From: Pedobacter zeaxanthinifaciens
GTDB lineage: Bacteria > Bacteroidota > Bacteroidia > Sphingobacteriales > Sphingobacteriaceae
Direction: 5' to 3'
Assembly (NCBI RefSeq): GCF_003313335.1
Contig: NZ_QMHP01000002.1
Span: 124,001-188,000, forward strand
DNA: 64,000 nt
Under the pieces are notes generated by a model. That model was not told where the DNA came from. It saw only the letters and a list, made by a program, of their open reading frames with translations, and made no database searches. The position numbers and the translations under genes were made by a program. This document shows, piece by piece, positions 9,007-18,639 of the stretch. The stretch's first letter is position 1; each line of letters starts with the position of its first letter.

Positions 9007-9693
9007 ATGAAAATAGATAAAGACGAATTTAGAAAATATGCCGTTAAACATCATCGCATTAACGGATTAAATGTAGATAGATTTATTGGTGCAACTAACA
9101 ATTCGCCAAAAGGGATGACACCTTACATCATTGAAGAGCGTCAATTGAATGTTGCTCAAATGGACGTGTTTTCACGTTTGATGATGGATCGTATCATCTT
9201 TTTAGGGGATGCTGTTTATGATCAAAATGCAAATATCATTCAGGCTCAGCTATTGTTTTTGCAATCGGTAGATGCGCACAGAGATATTCAAATCTACATC
9301 AATTCACCAGGTGGTTCAGTTTATGCTGGTTTAGGCATTTATGACACCATGCAGTACATCTCACCAGATGTGGCAACAATTTGTACAGGCATGGCAGCTT
9401 CAATGGGTGCTGTTTTGTTAGTTGCAGGCGCTAAAGGCAAACGTGCAGCGTTAAAGCATTCAAGGGTGATGATTCACCAACCATCTGGTGGTGCACAAGG
9501 TGTAGCATCTGATATGGAAATCAATTTAAGGGAAATGCTTAAGTTGAAAAAAGAATTATACGACATTATTTCATCACATTCAGGCCAATCTTATGAGTGG
9601 GTAGAAAAAGCATCTGATCGCGATTATTGGATGACTTCCTCAGAAGCTAAAGAGTTTGGAATGATTGACGAGGTATTAGGCGGGACAAAATAA
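9007..9693 (+). CDS. clpP: ATP-dependent Clp protease, proteolytic subunit
   Basis: A 228-residue serine protease that forms the barrel of the ClpXP protease. The catalytic Ser 132 lies in GMAASMGA and His 157 in RVMIHQPSGG; the third residue is in the SDRDYWM region near 205. The INSPGGSVYAGL loop is intact. The N-terminal extension (about 40 residues before MTPYIIEERQL) is longer than in Escherichia coli, as usual in Bacteroidota. clpX follows after 72 bases of low-complexity spacer, so the two are probably one transcript and make one machine for protein quality control. Confidence 0.97.
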   Translation: MKIDKDEFRKYAVKHHRINGLNVDRFIGATNNSPKGMTPYIIEERQLNVAQMDVFSRLMMDRIIFLGDAVYDQNANIIQAQLLFLQSVDAHRDIQIYINSPGGSVYAGLGIYDTMQYISPDVATICTGMAASMGAVLLVAGAKGKRAALKHSRVMIHQPSGGAQGVASDMEINLREMLKLKKELYDIISSHSGQSYEWVEKASDRDYWMTSSEAKEFGMIDEVLGGTK

Positions 9694-9765
9694 ATCAGTT
9701 GGCAGTTTACAGTGAGAAATGTAAGCGTTTGTAAACTGCAAATTGAAAACTGAAAATTAAAAAGA

Positions 9766-11004
9766 ATGGCTAGACAAGTAAGAGATTCGCATTGTTCCTT
9801 TTGTGGTACTCCAAAAAATGAAACATTGATGCTCATTGAGGGGTTGGATGCCTACATTTGCGACAAGTGTGTTAATCAGGCCAACGTTTTGCTTGCGCAA
9901 GAACTTGGTAATAAAAAAGGTAAGGCTTTTGATGATTCGTTCAAATTGCTGAAACCTGCTGAAATTAAACAGCACTTAGATCAATACGTAATTGGTCAGT
10001 TTGATGCAAAGAAGGTACTTTCTGTAGCGGTGTATAATCACTACAAACGCCTTAGTCAGAAAATTGATAAAGATGAGGTAGAGATTGAAAAATCGAATAT
10101 CATGTTGGTGGGAGAAACAGGCACAGGTAAAACTTTACTGGCTAAAACCATTGCTAAAATATTGCACGTTCCTTTCTGCATTGTTGATGCTACGGTACTT
10201 ACCGAGGCAGGTTATGTGGGGGAGGACGTGGAGAGTATCCTTACGCGGTTACTTCAAGCAGCTGATTATGATGTAGCTTCTGCAGAGCGAGGAATCGTTT
10301 ACATTGATGAGGTGGATAAAGTAGCTCGTAAAAGTGATAACCCTTCCATTACTAGAGATGTAAGTGGTGAAGGTGTACAGCAGGCTTTACTTAAAATTTT
10401 AGAAGGTACGGTTGTTAATGTACCGCCACAAGGTGGTCGTAAACATCCTGATCAAAAGATGATTGCCGTAAACACCAATAACATTTTATTTATTTGCGGC
10501 GGCGCATTTGACGGTATTGAACGAAAAATTGCCAATAGGTTGCGTACAACCGCTGTAGGTTACAAGGTGAAAAAAGATGAGGTTGATTTGGATTTGAAGA
10601 ACCTTTACAAGTACATCACTCCGCAGGATTTAAAATCATTTGGTTTAATTCCAGAATTGATTGGTAGGGTGCCAGTACTAACGCATTTAGAGCCATTGGA
10701 TAAAACTGCATTAAGAAACATCCTTACCGAGCCTAAAAACTCTTTAATTAAGCAGTACGTGAAGTTGTTTAACTTCGAGAATGTAGAGTTAAAGTTTGAT
10801 GATGAGGTATTAGAATTCATTGTGGATAAGGCAATGGAATACAAGCTTGGTGCTAGGGGCTTAAGATCTATTTGTGAATCGATTATGTTAGACGCCATGT
10901 TTGATACACCTTCTGAAAGTGATGTGAAAACGTTGGAGATTACACTCGACTATGCAAAAGAGAAGTTTGAAAAAGCCGACTTTAAAAAGCTGAAAGCCGC
11001 ATAA
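9766..11004 (+). CDS. clpX: ATP-dependent Clp protease, ATP-binding subunit ClpX
   Basis: A 412-residue AAA+ unfoldase. The N-terminal zinc-binding domain has Cys 10, 13, 32 and 35 (CSFC and CDKC). Walker A is [13 protein letters not shown], the pore loop is GYVGEDVES, Walker B is IVYIDEVDK, and the C-terminal sensor 2 region is [11 protein letters not shown]. Length and motifs are those of a full ClpX. It unfolds tagged substrates and feeds them to ClpP, encoded just upstream. A terminator follows. Confidence 0.98.
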   Translation: MARQVRDSHCSFCGTPKNETLMLIEGLDAYICDKCVNQANVLLAQELGNKKGKAFDDSFKLLKPAEIKQHLDQYVIGQFDAKKVLSVAVYNHYKRLSQKIDKDEVEIEKSNIMLVGETGTGKTLLAKTIAKILHVPFCIVDATVLTEAGYVGEDVESILTRLLQAADYDVASAERGIVYIDEVDKVARKSDNPSITRDVSGEGVQQALLKILEGTVVNVPPQGGRKHPDQKMIAVNTNNILFICGGAFDGIERKIANRLRTTAVGYKVKKDEVDLDLKNLYKYITPQDLKSFGLIPELIGRVPVLTHLEPLDKTALRNILTEPKNSLIKQYVKLFNFENVELKFDDEVLEFIVDKAMEYKLGARGLRSICESIMLDAMFDTPSESDVKTLEITLDYAKEKFEKADFKKLKAA

Positions 11005-11012
11005 AGAATTGA

Positions 11013-11040
11013 AAATCCCGACTTGTTCGGGATTTTTTTT
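11013..11040 (+). terminator. Rho-independent terminator after clpX
   Basis: A 9-bp stem AAATCCCGA (11013-11021) with TCGGGATTT (11027-11035) is followed by a run of T to 11040. Confidence 0.9.
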
Positions 11041-11105
11041 AAACACAGGTTTTCGGATGATACACTATCAATTAAAAACATTAAATTTAAAAAAAGGAGA
11101 AATAT

Positions 11106-11969
11106 ATGAATGAAGAAAAAGATGTAAAAAAAGATGAAACATTAGTAAAAAAAGCCAAAAAGGTAAAAGAGGTGGAAACGCCAGTGAGAAAGGGGTTAAA
11201 AACTAAAGAGGACATCGTTAAAAATTGGTTGCCACGTTATACCGGTCGTCCGTTAGAGGAGTTTGGCCAGTACATTTTGTTAACCAACTTTAGCAAGTAT
11301 GTAGCATTGTTTTCTGAGTGGAATGATAACGCACCTATTTACGGTTTAGATAAGCCGATGCAAAGCGTAACGGCAAATGGCATTACCATCATTAACTTTG
11401 GTATGGGTAGCCCTTTGGCAGCAACAATGATGGATTTACTGACCGCTATACAGCCAAAAGCAGTATTGTTTTTAGGTAAATGTGGTGGTTTGAAAAAGAA
11501 GAACCAAATTGGCGATTTAATTTTACCTATTGCGGCTATCAGAGGCGAGGGAACTTCTAACGATTATTTACCTGCTGAAGTGCCGGCATTGCCTGCGTTT
11601 GCGCTACAGAAAGCAATTTCTACAACCATTAGGGATCACTCTAGAGATTATTGGACGGGAACTTGTTACACCACCAACCGTAGGGTTTGGGAACATGATA
11701 AGGAGTTCAAGAAATATTTGAAAAGTTTACGTGCTATGGCCGTAGATATGGAAACAGCTACCATTTTTACTACAGGTTTTGCTAATAAAATTCCAACTGG
11801 TGCAATTTTGTTAGTGTCTGATCAGCCTATGATTCCAGAAGGAGTAAAAACTACCGAAAGCGACAGTTCTGTAACTGTGAACTTCGTTGAATCTCACCTA
11901 AGAATTGGAATTGATTCGCTGAAACAATTAATCAACAATGGATTGACGGTTAAACACCTTCAGTTTTAG
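11106..11969 (+). CDS. amn: AMP nucleosidase
   Basis: The 287-residue protein has about 45 Lys/Glu-rich, probably disordered residues, then a nucleoside phosphorylase-type domain: TIINFGMGSPLAATMMDLL, KAVLFLGKCGGLKKKNQIGD, AIRGEGTSNDYLP and the acidic active-site segment AVDMETATIFTTGFAN. It hydrolyses AMP to adenine and ribose-5-phosphate. This is the short form of the phylum, lacking the extra N-terminal regulatory domain of the E. coli enzyme. An unusually clear purine-rich Shine-Dalgarno sequence (AAAGGAGA, ending 5 bases before the ATG) fixes the start; most genes here lack one. It stands alone, followed by a repeat array. Confidence 0.9.
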   Translation: MNEEKDVKKDETLVKKAKKVKEVETPVRKGLKTKEDIVKNWLPRYTGRPLEEFGQYILLTNFSKYVALFSEWNDNAPIYGLDKPMQSVTANGITIINFGMGSPLAATMMDLLTAIQPKAVLFLGKCGGLKKKNQIGDLILPIAAIRGEGTSNDYLPAEVPALPAFALQKAISTTIRDHSRDYWTGTCYTTNRRVWEHDKEFKKYLKSLRAMAVDMETATIFTTGFANKIPTGAILLVSDQPMIPEGVKTTESDSSVTVNFVESHLRIGIDSLKQLINNGLTVKHLQF

Positions 11970-11973
11970 ATAT

Positions 11974-12284
11974 CACTTGTCATTCTGACGTTAGGAGGAA
12001 TCTGTCTTCAAAATGGAGCGTTATAGATTTCTCACTGCGTTCGAAATGACAAAACTAAAGGTAATTTTTGCAATCCAATACATTTTATCCCACTTGTCAT
12101 TCCGACGTTAGGAGGAATCTGTTTTCTAAATGAAGCGTTGTAGATTTCTCACTGCGTTCGAAATGACAAAACTAAAGGTAATCTTATCAACCCTGTTTTA
12201 TCCCACTTGTCATTCCAACGTTAGGGGAATCTGTAATTTAAATGGCGTGTTATAGATTTCTCACTGCGTTCGAAATGACAAAAC
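11974..12284. repeat. Tandem array of three intergenic repeats, unit 113-117 bp
   Basis: Three copies begin at about 11974, 12091 and 12204. Each starts CACTTGTCATTC, continues ACGTTAGG(AGG)AATCTG and ends in TTCTCACTGCGTTCGAAATG. The two ends of every unit are imperfect inverted repeats, so each unit can fold into a long hairpin. It fills the gap between amn and the convergent sixA and may act as a transcription end. No open frame. Confidence 0.85.
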
Positions 12285-12294
12285 AATAGGCTTG

Positions 12295-12795
12295 TTAATC
12301 TAAGCCGCTTTTCGGATAATCAAACAACACTAAATCTCCCGTGCCTCTACTTACTAACGTCCAATCATCGAACTGGAAATCAATTATAGCCACACTACAC
12401 GTAGGCATGTCGGAGATTTGTCCCTCGCTTAAATAATTGAGCAAATCAGTTAAGCCAGGGTTATGGCCAAACAATGCGATTCGGTCGAACTGATTATCAA
12501 GTTGATTTACGACACGTAATAAAGTATTGGTAGTAGCTTCATAAATTGATGGTTCAGTTGTCAACTGAGCGGCATCAGTTTGCCAGCCTGCTGCAAAATA
12601 TTTAGCCGTAGTAATTGCTCTTAATGCCGGACTACTAACAACGGCTTCTGGCTTAATTCCTTTTGCAATTAAACGTTCTACCATTTCGGGTGCATTTTTG
12701 TGTCCACGTGGGTTCAGCGGACGGTCAAAATCTTTTAAGGTGAAATCTCCCCAATCAGATTTTGCATGCCTTACTAGGATTAACTGCTTAGCCAT
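12295..12795 (-). CDS. sixA: SixA-type histidine phosphatase family protein
   Basis: A 166-residue single-domain member of the histidine phosphatase (phosphoglycerate mutase-like) superfamily. The phosphohistidine motif is LVRHAKSDW (residues 7-15), with the second His in IALFGHNPGLTDLL. Small SixA proteins remove phosphate from histidine in phosphorelay or phosphotransferase proteins; the substrate here is unknown. Its start overlaps the end of the GT9 gene by 8 bases, so it is translated from the same message. It is the last gene of a DUF4254-GT9-SixA block. Confidence 0.85.
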   Translation of the reverse strand: MAKQLILVRHAKSDWGDFTLKDFDRPLNPRGHKNAPEMVERLIAKGIKPEAVVSSPALRAITTAKYFAAGWQTDAAQLTTEPSIYEATTNTLLRVVNQLDNQFDRIALFGHNPGLTDLLNYLSEGQISDMPTCSVAIIDFQFDDWTLVSRGTGDLVLFDYPKSGLD

Positions 12796-13816
12796 TTAAT
12801 TTTTCATTTATTTTGTCGATAACCATTTCTGGGGTAATCATTGCTATACATTCCTCAGCGCCACATAGGCAGGGTTTGTTTCCGTATATGGAATTTGGGC
12901 GGTTGGGATGATCAATTTGCAAACAATCGTTAATGGATTGCCCATAACCTAGGAAACCTGCATAAGGATGTGTTGGTCCCCAAATAGAAACTACCGGAGT
13001 TCCCACTAAAGATGCCATGTGCATTCCAGAAGAATCCATGCTTAGCATCAAATCTAAATGGGAAATGATGTCCAGCTCTTCATTTAGGTTAAATTGTTTG
13101 ATGGTATTAATTAACGTTGGAAATTGTTTCGTCCAGCCCTCTGCAATACCAAACTCTTTATCACCGCCGCCGAAAATGAAAACTTGATAGCCTGACGCAA
13201 TTAGTAATCCAATTACCCGTCCCATTTTTTCAAGTGGGTACATTTTATAGCTATGCTGGGCAAAGGGGGCAATTCCTATTTTTTTTACATCATTTTTAAA
13301 AAAAGATAAGGCTTTTTGTGGTAGCTGACGCTCTTGCTTGTGGAGTTGATGGCTTAATTGAAGTGGCAACTGCAGCGCTCTAAATACATCTGCGTAGCGT
13401 TCAACAGTAAGTTTAAGGGGCTGCAGTATTTTATTAGTAGTTCTGGTAAGTGCCTTTTTCTCGGCACGTCCTTTGTCAATGCGTTTAATTTTTACCCCCG
13501 CTAATCGGAAAAACAGAGATAAAATCCTACTCCGAATGTTGTCATGCAAATCTGCTACGGCAACAACCTTGTAGTTACTTAACTCTTTAAATAGTGTGTA
13601 TAACCCTAAAAAACCTTTGTGCTGTTCTTTTGGGTAAATAGGGTGGAAGCTAACCTGATTGATGTTGCTAAAAAATGGTTCGAAATTTTTTCTGCTCACC
13701 ATCAACACTTTCAGCTGTGGGTTTTGCGCTGTTAATTCCTTTAACACCGACGCCACCATAGCTACATCGCCCATGGCGGAAAAGCGTAAAACAACAAGAT
13801 GCTCAGCGGCTGACAT
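12788..13816 (-). CDS. Glycosyltransferase family 9 protein (heptosyltransferase type)
   Basis: A 342-residue cytoplasmic GT-B enzyme. It begins HLVVLRFSAMGDVAMV, the usual GT9 N-terminus, and has the C-terminal donor-site region MLSMDSSGMHMASLVGTPVVSIWGPT typical of ADP-heptose:LPS heptosyltransferases. It probably adds a sugar to the lipopolysaccharide core at the inner face of the inner membrane; donor and acceptor cannot be read from the sequence. It is 6 bases from the DUF4254 gene upstream, a pairing often seen in Bacteroidota, and overlaps sixA downstream. Confidence 0.9.
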   Translation of the reverse strand: MSAAEHLVVLRFSAMGDVAMVASVLKELTAQNPQLKVLMVSRKNFEPFFSNINQVSFHPIYPKEQHKGFLGLYTLFKELSNYKVVAVADLHDNIRSRILSLFFRLAGVKIKRIDKGRAEKKALTRTTNKILQPLKLTVERYADVFRALQLPLQLSHQLHKQERQLPQKALSFFKNDVKKIGIAPFAQHSYKMYPLEKMGRVIGLLIASGYQVFIFGGGDKEFGIAEGWTKQFPTLINTIKQFNLNEELDIISHLDLMLSMDSSGMHMASLVGTPVVSIWGPTHPYAGFLGYGQSINDCLQIDHPNRPNSIYGNKPCLCGAEECIAMITPEMVIDKINEKLNG

Positions 13817-13822
13817 ATGAAA

Positions 13823-14425
13823 CTATGCTTTATTGTACAACACCGGGTTTAAAGTCGGATCGTTATACATTTTCATTTGCTTGTACACCTTCATGTACTT
13901 ATTGCCTGCTGCAATATCTTCTAACAACTCGTCAATACTTTGTGAAAGATCTTTGCGTTGCGTTAACAATACATCCAATTTATTTTGGCAAGTTGCTTTG
14001 TGTGCTTCAGTTGCAGAGGGTCTGTTAACCTCTTCCTGCATGTGAAATATTTTGAGCGCTAAGATAGAAAGCCTATCTATAGCCCAGGCCGGACTTTCGG
14101 TGTTTACCGTTGCATTGGCATTAGCCGTAACATCTTTAAACTTCTCTAAAAAATAGCTATCAATGTACTCCACCATATCTGTGCGGATTTGGTTTTGCGC
14201 ATCAATTCTTCTTTTCCATTGTAAACCTTCCGCTGGATCAATTTGAGGGTTTCTCACCACGTCTTCCATGTGCCATTGGGCGGTATCAATCCAATTTTTT
14301 TGATAAAGCAAATGTGCTATGCTGTTACTTTCGTAAGGATTGGCAATTGGATGGTCAATCTCATCAAATTGATGGTAATCTATAATAGCTTGGTTAAAAA
14401 CCTGGTTGGCTAATTCACTAATCAT
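13823..14425 (-). CDS. DUF4254 family protein
   Basis: A 200-residue, mostly helical protein with the DUF4254 pattern: an N-terminal NQAIIDYHQFDEID, the segment ESNSIAHLLYQKNWIDTAQWHMEDVVRNP and a helical C-terminal half. No catalytic motif or membrane segment is visible. Its function is not established; being next to a GT9 transferase suggests a part in surface glycan assembly. ATG 14425 is preferred over the TTG two codons upstream. Confidence 0.85.
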   Translation of the reverse strand: MISELANQVFNQAIIDYHQFDEIDHPIANPYESNSIAHLLYQKNWIDTAQWHMEDVVRNPQIDPAEGLQWKRRIDAQNQIRTDMVEYIDSYFLEKFKDVTANANATVNTESPAWAIDRLSILALKIFHMQEEVNRPSATEAHKATCQNKLDVLLTQRKDLSQSIDELLEDIAAGNKYMKVYKQMKMYNDPTLNPVLYNKA

Positions 14426-14452
14426 GTACAAAGATATTTTTTTACTGGAAGA

Positions 14453-16129
14453 TTAAGGTTTTTTGCTTTCAAAAAAGGCACTGATTTGATTTAACGAAAA
14501 TGCATTCAAACATTTTTCTGCAGTCAAACCACCTTTGCGAGCTACTAAAATACCATAGTTCATGTCCAAAAATCCTTCCTTTCGGTGGGCATCTGGATTG
14601 ATAGCTAATAATACGCCCTTCTCCAAAGCATAGCGATGCCAGCGCCAATCTAAATCCAAACGCAGGGGATTTGCATTTATTTCGATCACTACGCTGTTTG
14701 CAGCACAGGCGTCTATCACTTTCTTGAAATCAATATCGTATCCCTTTCTGCTTAACAATAATCGTCCGGTTGGATGCCCCAAAATAGTAGTGTATGGGTT
14801 TTCAATTGCTTTAATCAATCGTTCAGTAGCTTTTTCCTGAGTCATTTTCAATTGACTATGTACGGAAGCCACCACAAAATCAAAGGTTTTTAAAACAGCT
14901 TCATCATAATCTAGTGAACCATCATATAAAATATCACTTTCAATACCTTTGAAAATTTTAAATGGCGCAAGCTTCACATTCAATTCATTGATTAATTGAT
15001 GTTGTGCATAAACACGTTGTTCATTCAATCCGTTGGCGTAAAAAGCAGATTTAGAGTGGTCGCAAATACCTAGATACTCCAAATTCAACACATCTTTACA
15101 ATAAAGCGCCATATCTTCTAAGGTATGTACCCCATCGCTCCAGTCGGAATGGTTATGCAAGCTTCCTTTTAAATCTGCATGATCAATTAACTGAGGTAGC
15201 TGATGCTGTTTTGCCAATTCAATTTCGTCCAAATCTTCTCTCAGTTCCGGTAAAATGAAGTCTAAACCAGCTTTTTGATAAATTTCTTCTTCGCTATTAA
15301 AAAGATGATCTCCCGCCAATTCCAAAACTTTATTAACGTGGTTGTCACTTCCCGTTAGCCTAAAATAATCAAGGTAAAAGTTAGATTTTGGAACCACAAA
15401 AAGTTTTACGTTAAGCCCACTTTCAGTTTGTGCCGTAAAGCAATTGGTAGCTGTTTCTGCAAAAGCAAGTTCGTAAGTAGTTAACTCTGTAGCAATAATG
15501 TCAGTGTTTTCCGTGCCGATAATGAAAACTGCTTCTTCAATAATTTCACAAAGCCTCCTGTACTCACCGGCAATACCCAGTAAAGCATCATCTTCTACTT
15601 TGTTGAGCCAAGTAGCTAAGCTTTCCTGCAACTGTAATATCAGTGGTTGAGCTTTGGCATATAAAAATTTGCCGTCAGCCGCCATTTTAAACTCAATAAT
15701 CTTCTTGATTTCTTCCTGAGTTTTTAAGCCGAAACCTTTTGCCTCAATCAAGCGGTTTTCGTTACAGGCGTAGTAAAGTTCGCCTATGCTTTCTATCTTT
15801 AGATCGTTCCAAATGGTCGCTATTTTTTTCGGGCCAATTCCCTTAATGGCAAGCATCTCAACAATGCCAGGCGGCGTTTGTTCCAGCAAAGTTTCCAGTT
15901 CACCAATGCTTCCTGTTTCCAATAGTTCAATTACCTTGGCGGCAATGCTTTTTCCTACGCCATCCACCTTGTCTATTTCACTTGTGGGTTTGCTCGCTAG
16001 CGCAAAAGGAAGTTTATCTATTTTAAAAGCGGCGTTAGCTACAGATTTTACTTTAAATGGATTTTCATTATGAAGTTCCATTAATTGCGAAAGTAATCTT
16101 AACGTTCGGGCTATTGGTTTATTTTCCAT
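14453..16129 (-). CDS. polX: PolX family protein with degenerate polymerase site and intact PHP nuclease domain
   Basis: A 558-residue protein in the bacterial PolX layout: helix-hairpin-helix DNA-binding repeats (GVGKSIAAKVIEL, IKGIGPKKIATIW, KGFGLKTQEEI; residues 1-145), a nucleotidyltransferase-like domain (150-300) and a C-terminal PHP domain (about 320-558). In the palm motif G-S-x-R-R-x6-D-x-D the chain reads GEYRRLCEIIEEAV (188-201): both Asp become Glu 199 and Val 201, and the third (VDL) is Lys 242. The PHP metal ligands look intact (HNHSDWSDG 325-333, GICDHSKSA, ILGHPTGR, NPDAHR). It probably lacks polymerase activity and works as a 3'-5' exonuclease or end-processing enzyme in repair, as reported for noncanonical PolX proteins. 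Confidence 0.9.
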   Translation of the reverse strand: MENKPIARTLRLLSQLMELHNENPFKVKSVANAAFKIDKLPFALASKPTSEIDKVDGVGKSIAAKVIELLETGSIGELETLLEQTPPGIVEMLAIKGIGPKKIATIWNDLKIESIGELYYACNENRLIEAKGFGLKTQEEIKKIIEFKMAADGKFLYAKAQPLILQLQESLATWLNKVEDDALLGIAGEYRRLCEIIEEAVFIIGTENTDIIATELTTYELAFAETATNCFTAQTESGLNVKLFVVPKSNFYLDYFRLTGSDNHVNKVLELAGDHLFNSEEEIYQKAGLDFILPELREDLDEIELAKQHQLPQLIDHADLKGSLHNHSDWSDGVHTLEDMALYCKDVLNLEYLGICDHSKSAFYANGLNEQRVYAQHQLINELNVKLAPFKIFKGIESDILYDGSLDYDEAVLKTFDFVVASVHSQLKMTQEKATERLIKAIENPYTTILGHPTGRLLLSRKGYDIDFKKVIDACAANSVVIEINANPLRLDLDWRWHRYALEKGVLLAINPDAHRKEGFLDMNYGILVARKGGLTAEKCLNAFSLNQISAFFESKKP

Positions 16130-16137
16130 TAAATAAG

Positions 16138-16210
16138 TTCAGGTATCAGGAATCAGGTGTCAGAAATCAGGTGTCAGGTATCAGTAATTAGGGATTAGGA
16201 ATTAGTTATG
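16138..16210. repeat. Low-complexity spacer of short near-repeats
   Basis: The gap between sppA and polX is made of repeated words such as CAGGTATCAG, CAGGTGTCAG and AATTAGGGATTAGGAATTAG. Similar wordy spacers recur at 9.70, 19.97, 26.93 and 50.8 kb. No gene or clear signal is seen. Confidence 0.6.
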
Positions 16211-16260
16211 CAACAAGTACTGCAAAGCTAATTCCTAATTATTCCAGTGTAAATCCGGGA

Positions 16261-18027
16261 TTATTTGATTCGGATGTCATAATCCATACGAGCTTGGATT
16301 CCGGTGTTGCTTATTGCCTTTTTCATTTGTTGGTAAAGGATATAGTTTTCACCGAACTCTTTTTTAGCATAGTAAGCACTTACATTGTCTTTAGCCGAGC
16401 TTAGGAATTCTTTCCAAGGATCAATTTTTTCTGGATACTCTACTACTTTATAATCGCTTAGCTTTGCTTTTTTCGCTGCAGATGCGATGGCATAGTCGAA
16501 GCCGCCTAATTTATCAGCCAAGCCATTTTTTACCGCTTCTTTACCAATCCAAACCCTTCCGCCGCCTAAGCTATCCACTTGGGCTTTGGTTTTCTTTCTT
16601 CCATCAGCTACTTTGCCAATAAAGGTATCGTAAGTTTTGTTAACGCCTTTTTGGATAATTGCTCTTTCAGCAGGAGTTAAAGGACGGTTAACACTCATGA
16701 TATCAGCATATTCACCAGTTTTCACGCCATCAAACGTAATGCCCAGTTTATTGTTGAACATGTTTTGCAAGTTAGGGATGATACCGAAAACACCAATAGA
16801 TCCAGTGATGGTATTTGGTTGTACAAAAATGCTGTCTGCGCCACAGCCAATGTAATATCCGCCAGATGCGGCAACATCACCAAAAGAAGCAATTACAGGT
16901 TTTACCTTTTTGCTTAAAATCATTTCTCTCCAAATCACGTCCGAAGCCAAGGCGCTGCCACCTCCAGAGTTTACACGCAAAACAATTGCTTTTACGTCAT
17001 CATCTAATCTTGCTTTTCTTATTGCTCTTGAAATTCTTTCGGAACCAATTTGTTCGTCAGAGCCCTCGCCACCTACAATATCGCCATTGGCATAAATTAC
17101 AGCTACTTTATCCTTTGAACTACTTTGCCCCTGTGCCGGTAGGCTTTTGATATAATCGTTAATGCTTACACTATTGATATCTTTTTTCTTATCTGTACCA
17201 GTAATATTTCGCAATTCATCCAAAACTTCATCTTTATATTTTAACCCATCAACCATTTTATAGGCCAAGGCATCTTTAGGAAACTGAACTTTGTATTGGT
17301 TAGCAATTTGATACAAGCTGTCTTTTTCAATTTTGCGAGATTCGGCAATGCCAGTTAAAAATGTATCATACAAGCTACTTACATAAGCGGTTACTTGTTC
17401 GCGGTTGTAATCGCTCATTTTGGTGTTGATAAATGGCTCAACAGCACTTTTATAATTGCCCACACGGATAATTTGCGCTTCGATACCTAGTTTTTCCAAA
17501 GCACCTTTGAAAAACATCAGCTCTGAGCTAAACCCCTTAAAAGTTAGTTCGCCTTCTGGATTTAGGTAAATTTTATTGGCTGCCGAAGCTAAGTAATAAG
17601 CACCCTGCGAATAAGTTTCACTGTAAGCGATAACCGGTTTTTTGCTTTTTCTGAAGTCTAAAATCGCATTTCTAACTTCAAGCATGGTTGCCATGCCAGC
17701 ATTTGGCGCACTTACATTGATATAAACGGCTTGAATATTATCGTCGTTTTGTGCTTTTTTAAGCGCTCTTGCTACATCATTGAAGCCTATGCTTTTATTA
17801 CTTGAGCCGCCAAACAGCTGTCCAAAAGAATTTTCGGGGGTACGCTCAGTAATGGCCTGGTCGAGGTTGAGATATAACACCGAGTTCTTTTTTACTACGG
17901 TTTCGGTTTCACTACCAACCGAAGCAATCATGCCTATAAAAATAACAAACCCGATAATGCCAAGCACTACAGCTGAAATTACGATGCCGACAACAGTGGC
18001 AAAAACATATTTGAAAAATTCTTTCAT
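16261..18027 (-). CDS. sppA: Signal peptide peptidase SppA, 67K type
   Basis: A 588-residue membrane-bound serine protease with an N-terminal transmembrane segment (about 9-36) and two tandem peptidase S49 domains. The catalytic Lys 193 is in RVGNYKSAVEPF of the first domain and Ser 388 in GDVAASGGYY of the second, as in the E. coli long form. It degrades left-over signal peptides in the inner membrane. It is divergent from folK with about 110 bases between; the polX gene lies downstream on the same strand. Confidence 0.94.
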   Translation of the reverse strand: MKEFFKYVFATVVGIVISAVVLGIIGFVIFIGMIASVGSETETVVKKNSVLYLNLDQAITERTPENSFGQLFGGSSNKSIGFNDVARALKKAQNDDNIQAVYINVSAPNAGMATMLEVRNAILDFRKSKKPVIAYSETYSQGAYYLASAANKIYLNPEGELTFKGFSSELMFFKGALEKLGIEAQIIRVGNYKSAVEPFINTKMSDYNREQVTAYVSSLYDTFLTGIAESRKIEKDSLYQIANQYKVQFPKDALAYKMVDGLKYKDEVLDELRNITGTDKKKDINSVSINDYIKSLPAQGQSSSKDKVAVIYANGDIVGGEGSDEQIGSERISRAIRKARLDDDVKAIVLRVNSGGGSALASDVIWREMILSKKVKPVIASFGDVAASGGYYIGCGADSIFVQPNTITGSIGVFGIIPNLQNMFNNKLGITFDGVKTGEYADIMSVNRPLTPAERAIIQKGVNKTYDTFIGKVADGRKKTKAQVDSLGGGRVWIGKEAVKNGLADKLGGFDYAIASAAKKAKLSDYKVVEYPEKIDPWKEFLSSAKDNVSAYYAKKEFGENYILYQQMKKAISNTGIQARMDYDIRIK

Positions 18028-18135
18028 AAGTTTAAATAAGCTTTAATTTGTAAAGATAAAAAATGCATTGTGATATCATGCGTTTAAGCTGTTCTACTGA
18101 TAAATTATTTGATTTCAAACAACAAAGCGATATAA

Positions 18136-18627
18136 ATGTTAGAGCAAAAAGAGGCCTATTTGTTACTGGGCACCAATATGGGAGATAGGGATAGCAATCT
18201 TCAGCAAGCTATAGCGTTAATAGAAAGTGAAATTGGAAATGTTATTGCCGCCTCAAGTGTTTATGAAACGGCGCCTTGGGGTAAAACCGACCAACCGGGA
18301 TTTTTAAACCAGGCGGTAGGGGTGAAAACTGCGTTGCTGCCTTTGGAGTTATTGCAAGTAATGCTTGATATAGAGAAGAAAATGGGCAGGGTACGGCTCG
18401 AAAGATGGGGAGAACGTTTGATAGATATCGATTTGATATTTTACGGCGAAGATACCATTTTAAATAATGAAGAGCTTAGCTTACCTCATCCGGAGATGCA
18501 TAAACGCAGATTTGTGTTGGAACCCTTAAATGAAATAGCGGCAGATTATATTCATCCTGTTTTTAAGGAAAAAGTTTCGAGCATTTTGACTAACTTAAGC
18601 GACGAATTAACAGTGCAAAAATTATAA
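18136..18627 (+). CDS. folK: 2-amino-4-hydroxy-6-hydroxymethyldihydropteridine diphosphokinase
   Basis: A 163-residue cytoplasmic enzyme that transfers pyrophosphate from ATP to hydroxymethyldihydropterin, a step of folate synthesis. Family hallmarks: LLLGTNMGDRDSNLQQA at the start, SSVYETAPWGKTDQPGFLNQAV, and ERWGERLIDIDLIFYG followed by LPHPEMHKRRFVLEPL. Length is typical. It is 12 bases before the Hpt gene and so probably shares its transcript. Confidence 0.97.
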   Translation: MLEQKEAYLLLGTNMGDRDSNLQQAIALIESEIGNVIAASSVYETAPWGKTDQPGFLNQAVGVKTALLPLELLQVMLDIEKKMGRVRLERWGERLIDIDLIFYGEDTILNNEELSLPHPEMHKRRFVLEPLNEIAADYIHPVFKEKVSSILTNLSDELTVQKL

Positions 18628-18639
18628 CCAAATATAACG

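Noticed and set aside
8742..9020. 92-codon frame running into clpP
   Set aside because: It starts inside a terminator-like hairpin, has no protein family features and overlaps the clpP start.
11974..12284. Tandem repeats as a possible CRISPR array
   Set aside because: Units are 113-117 bp, nearly identical throughout with no unique spacers, and no cas genes are near.
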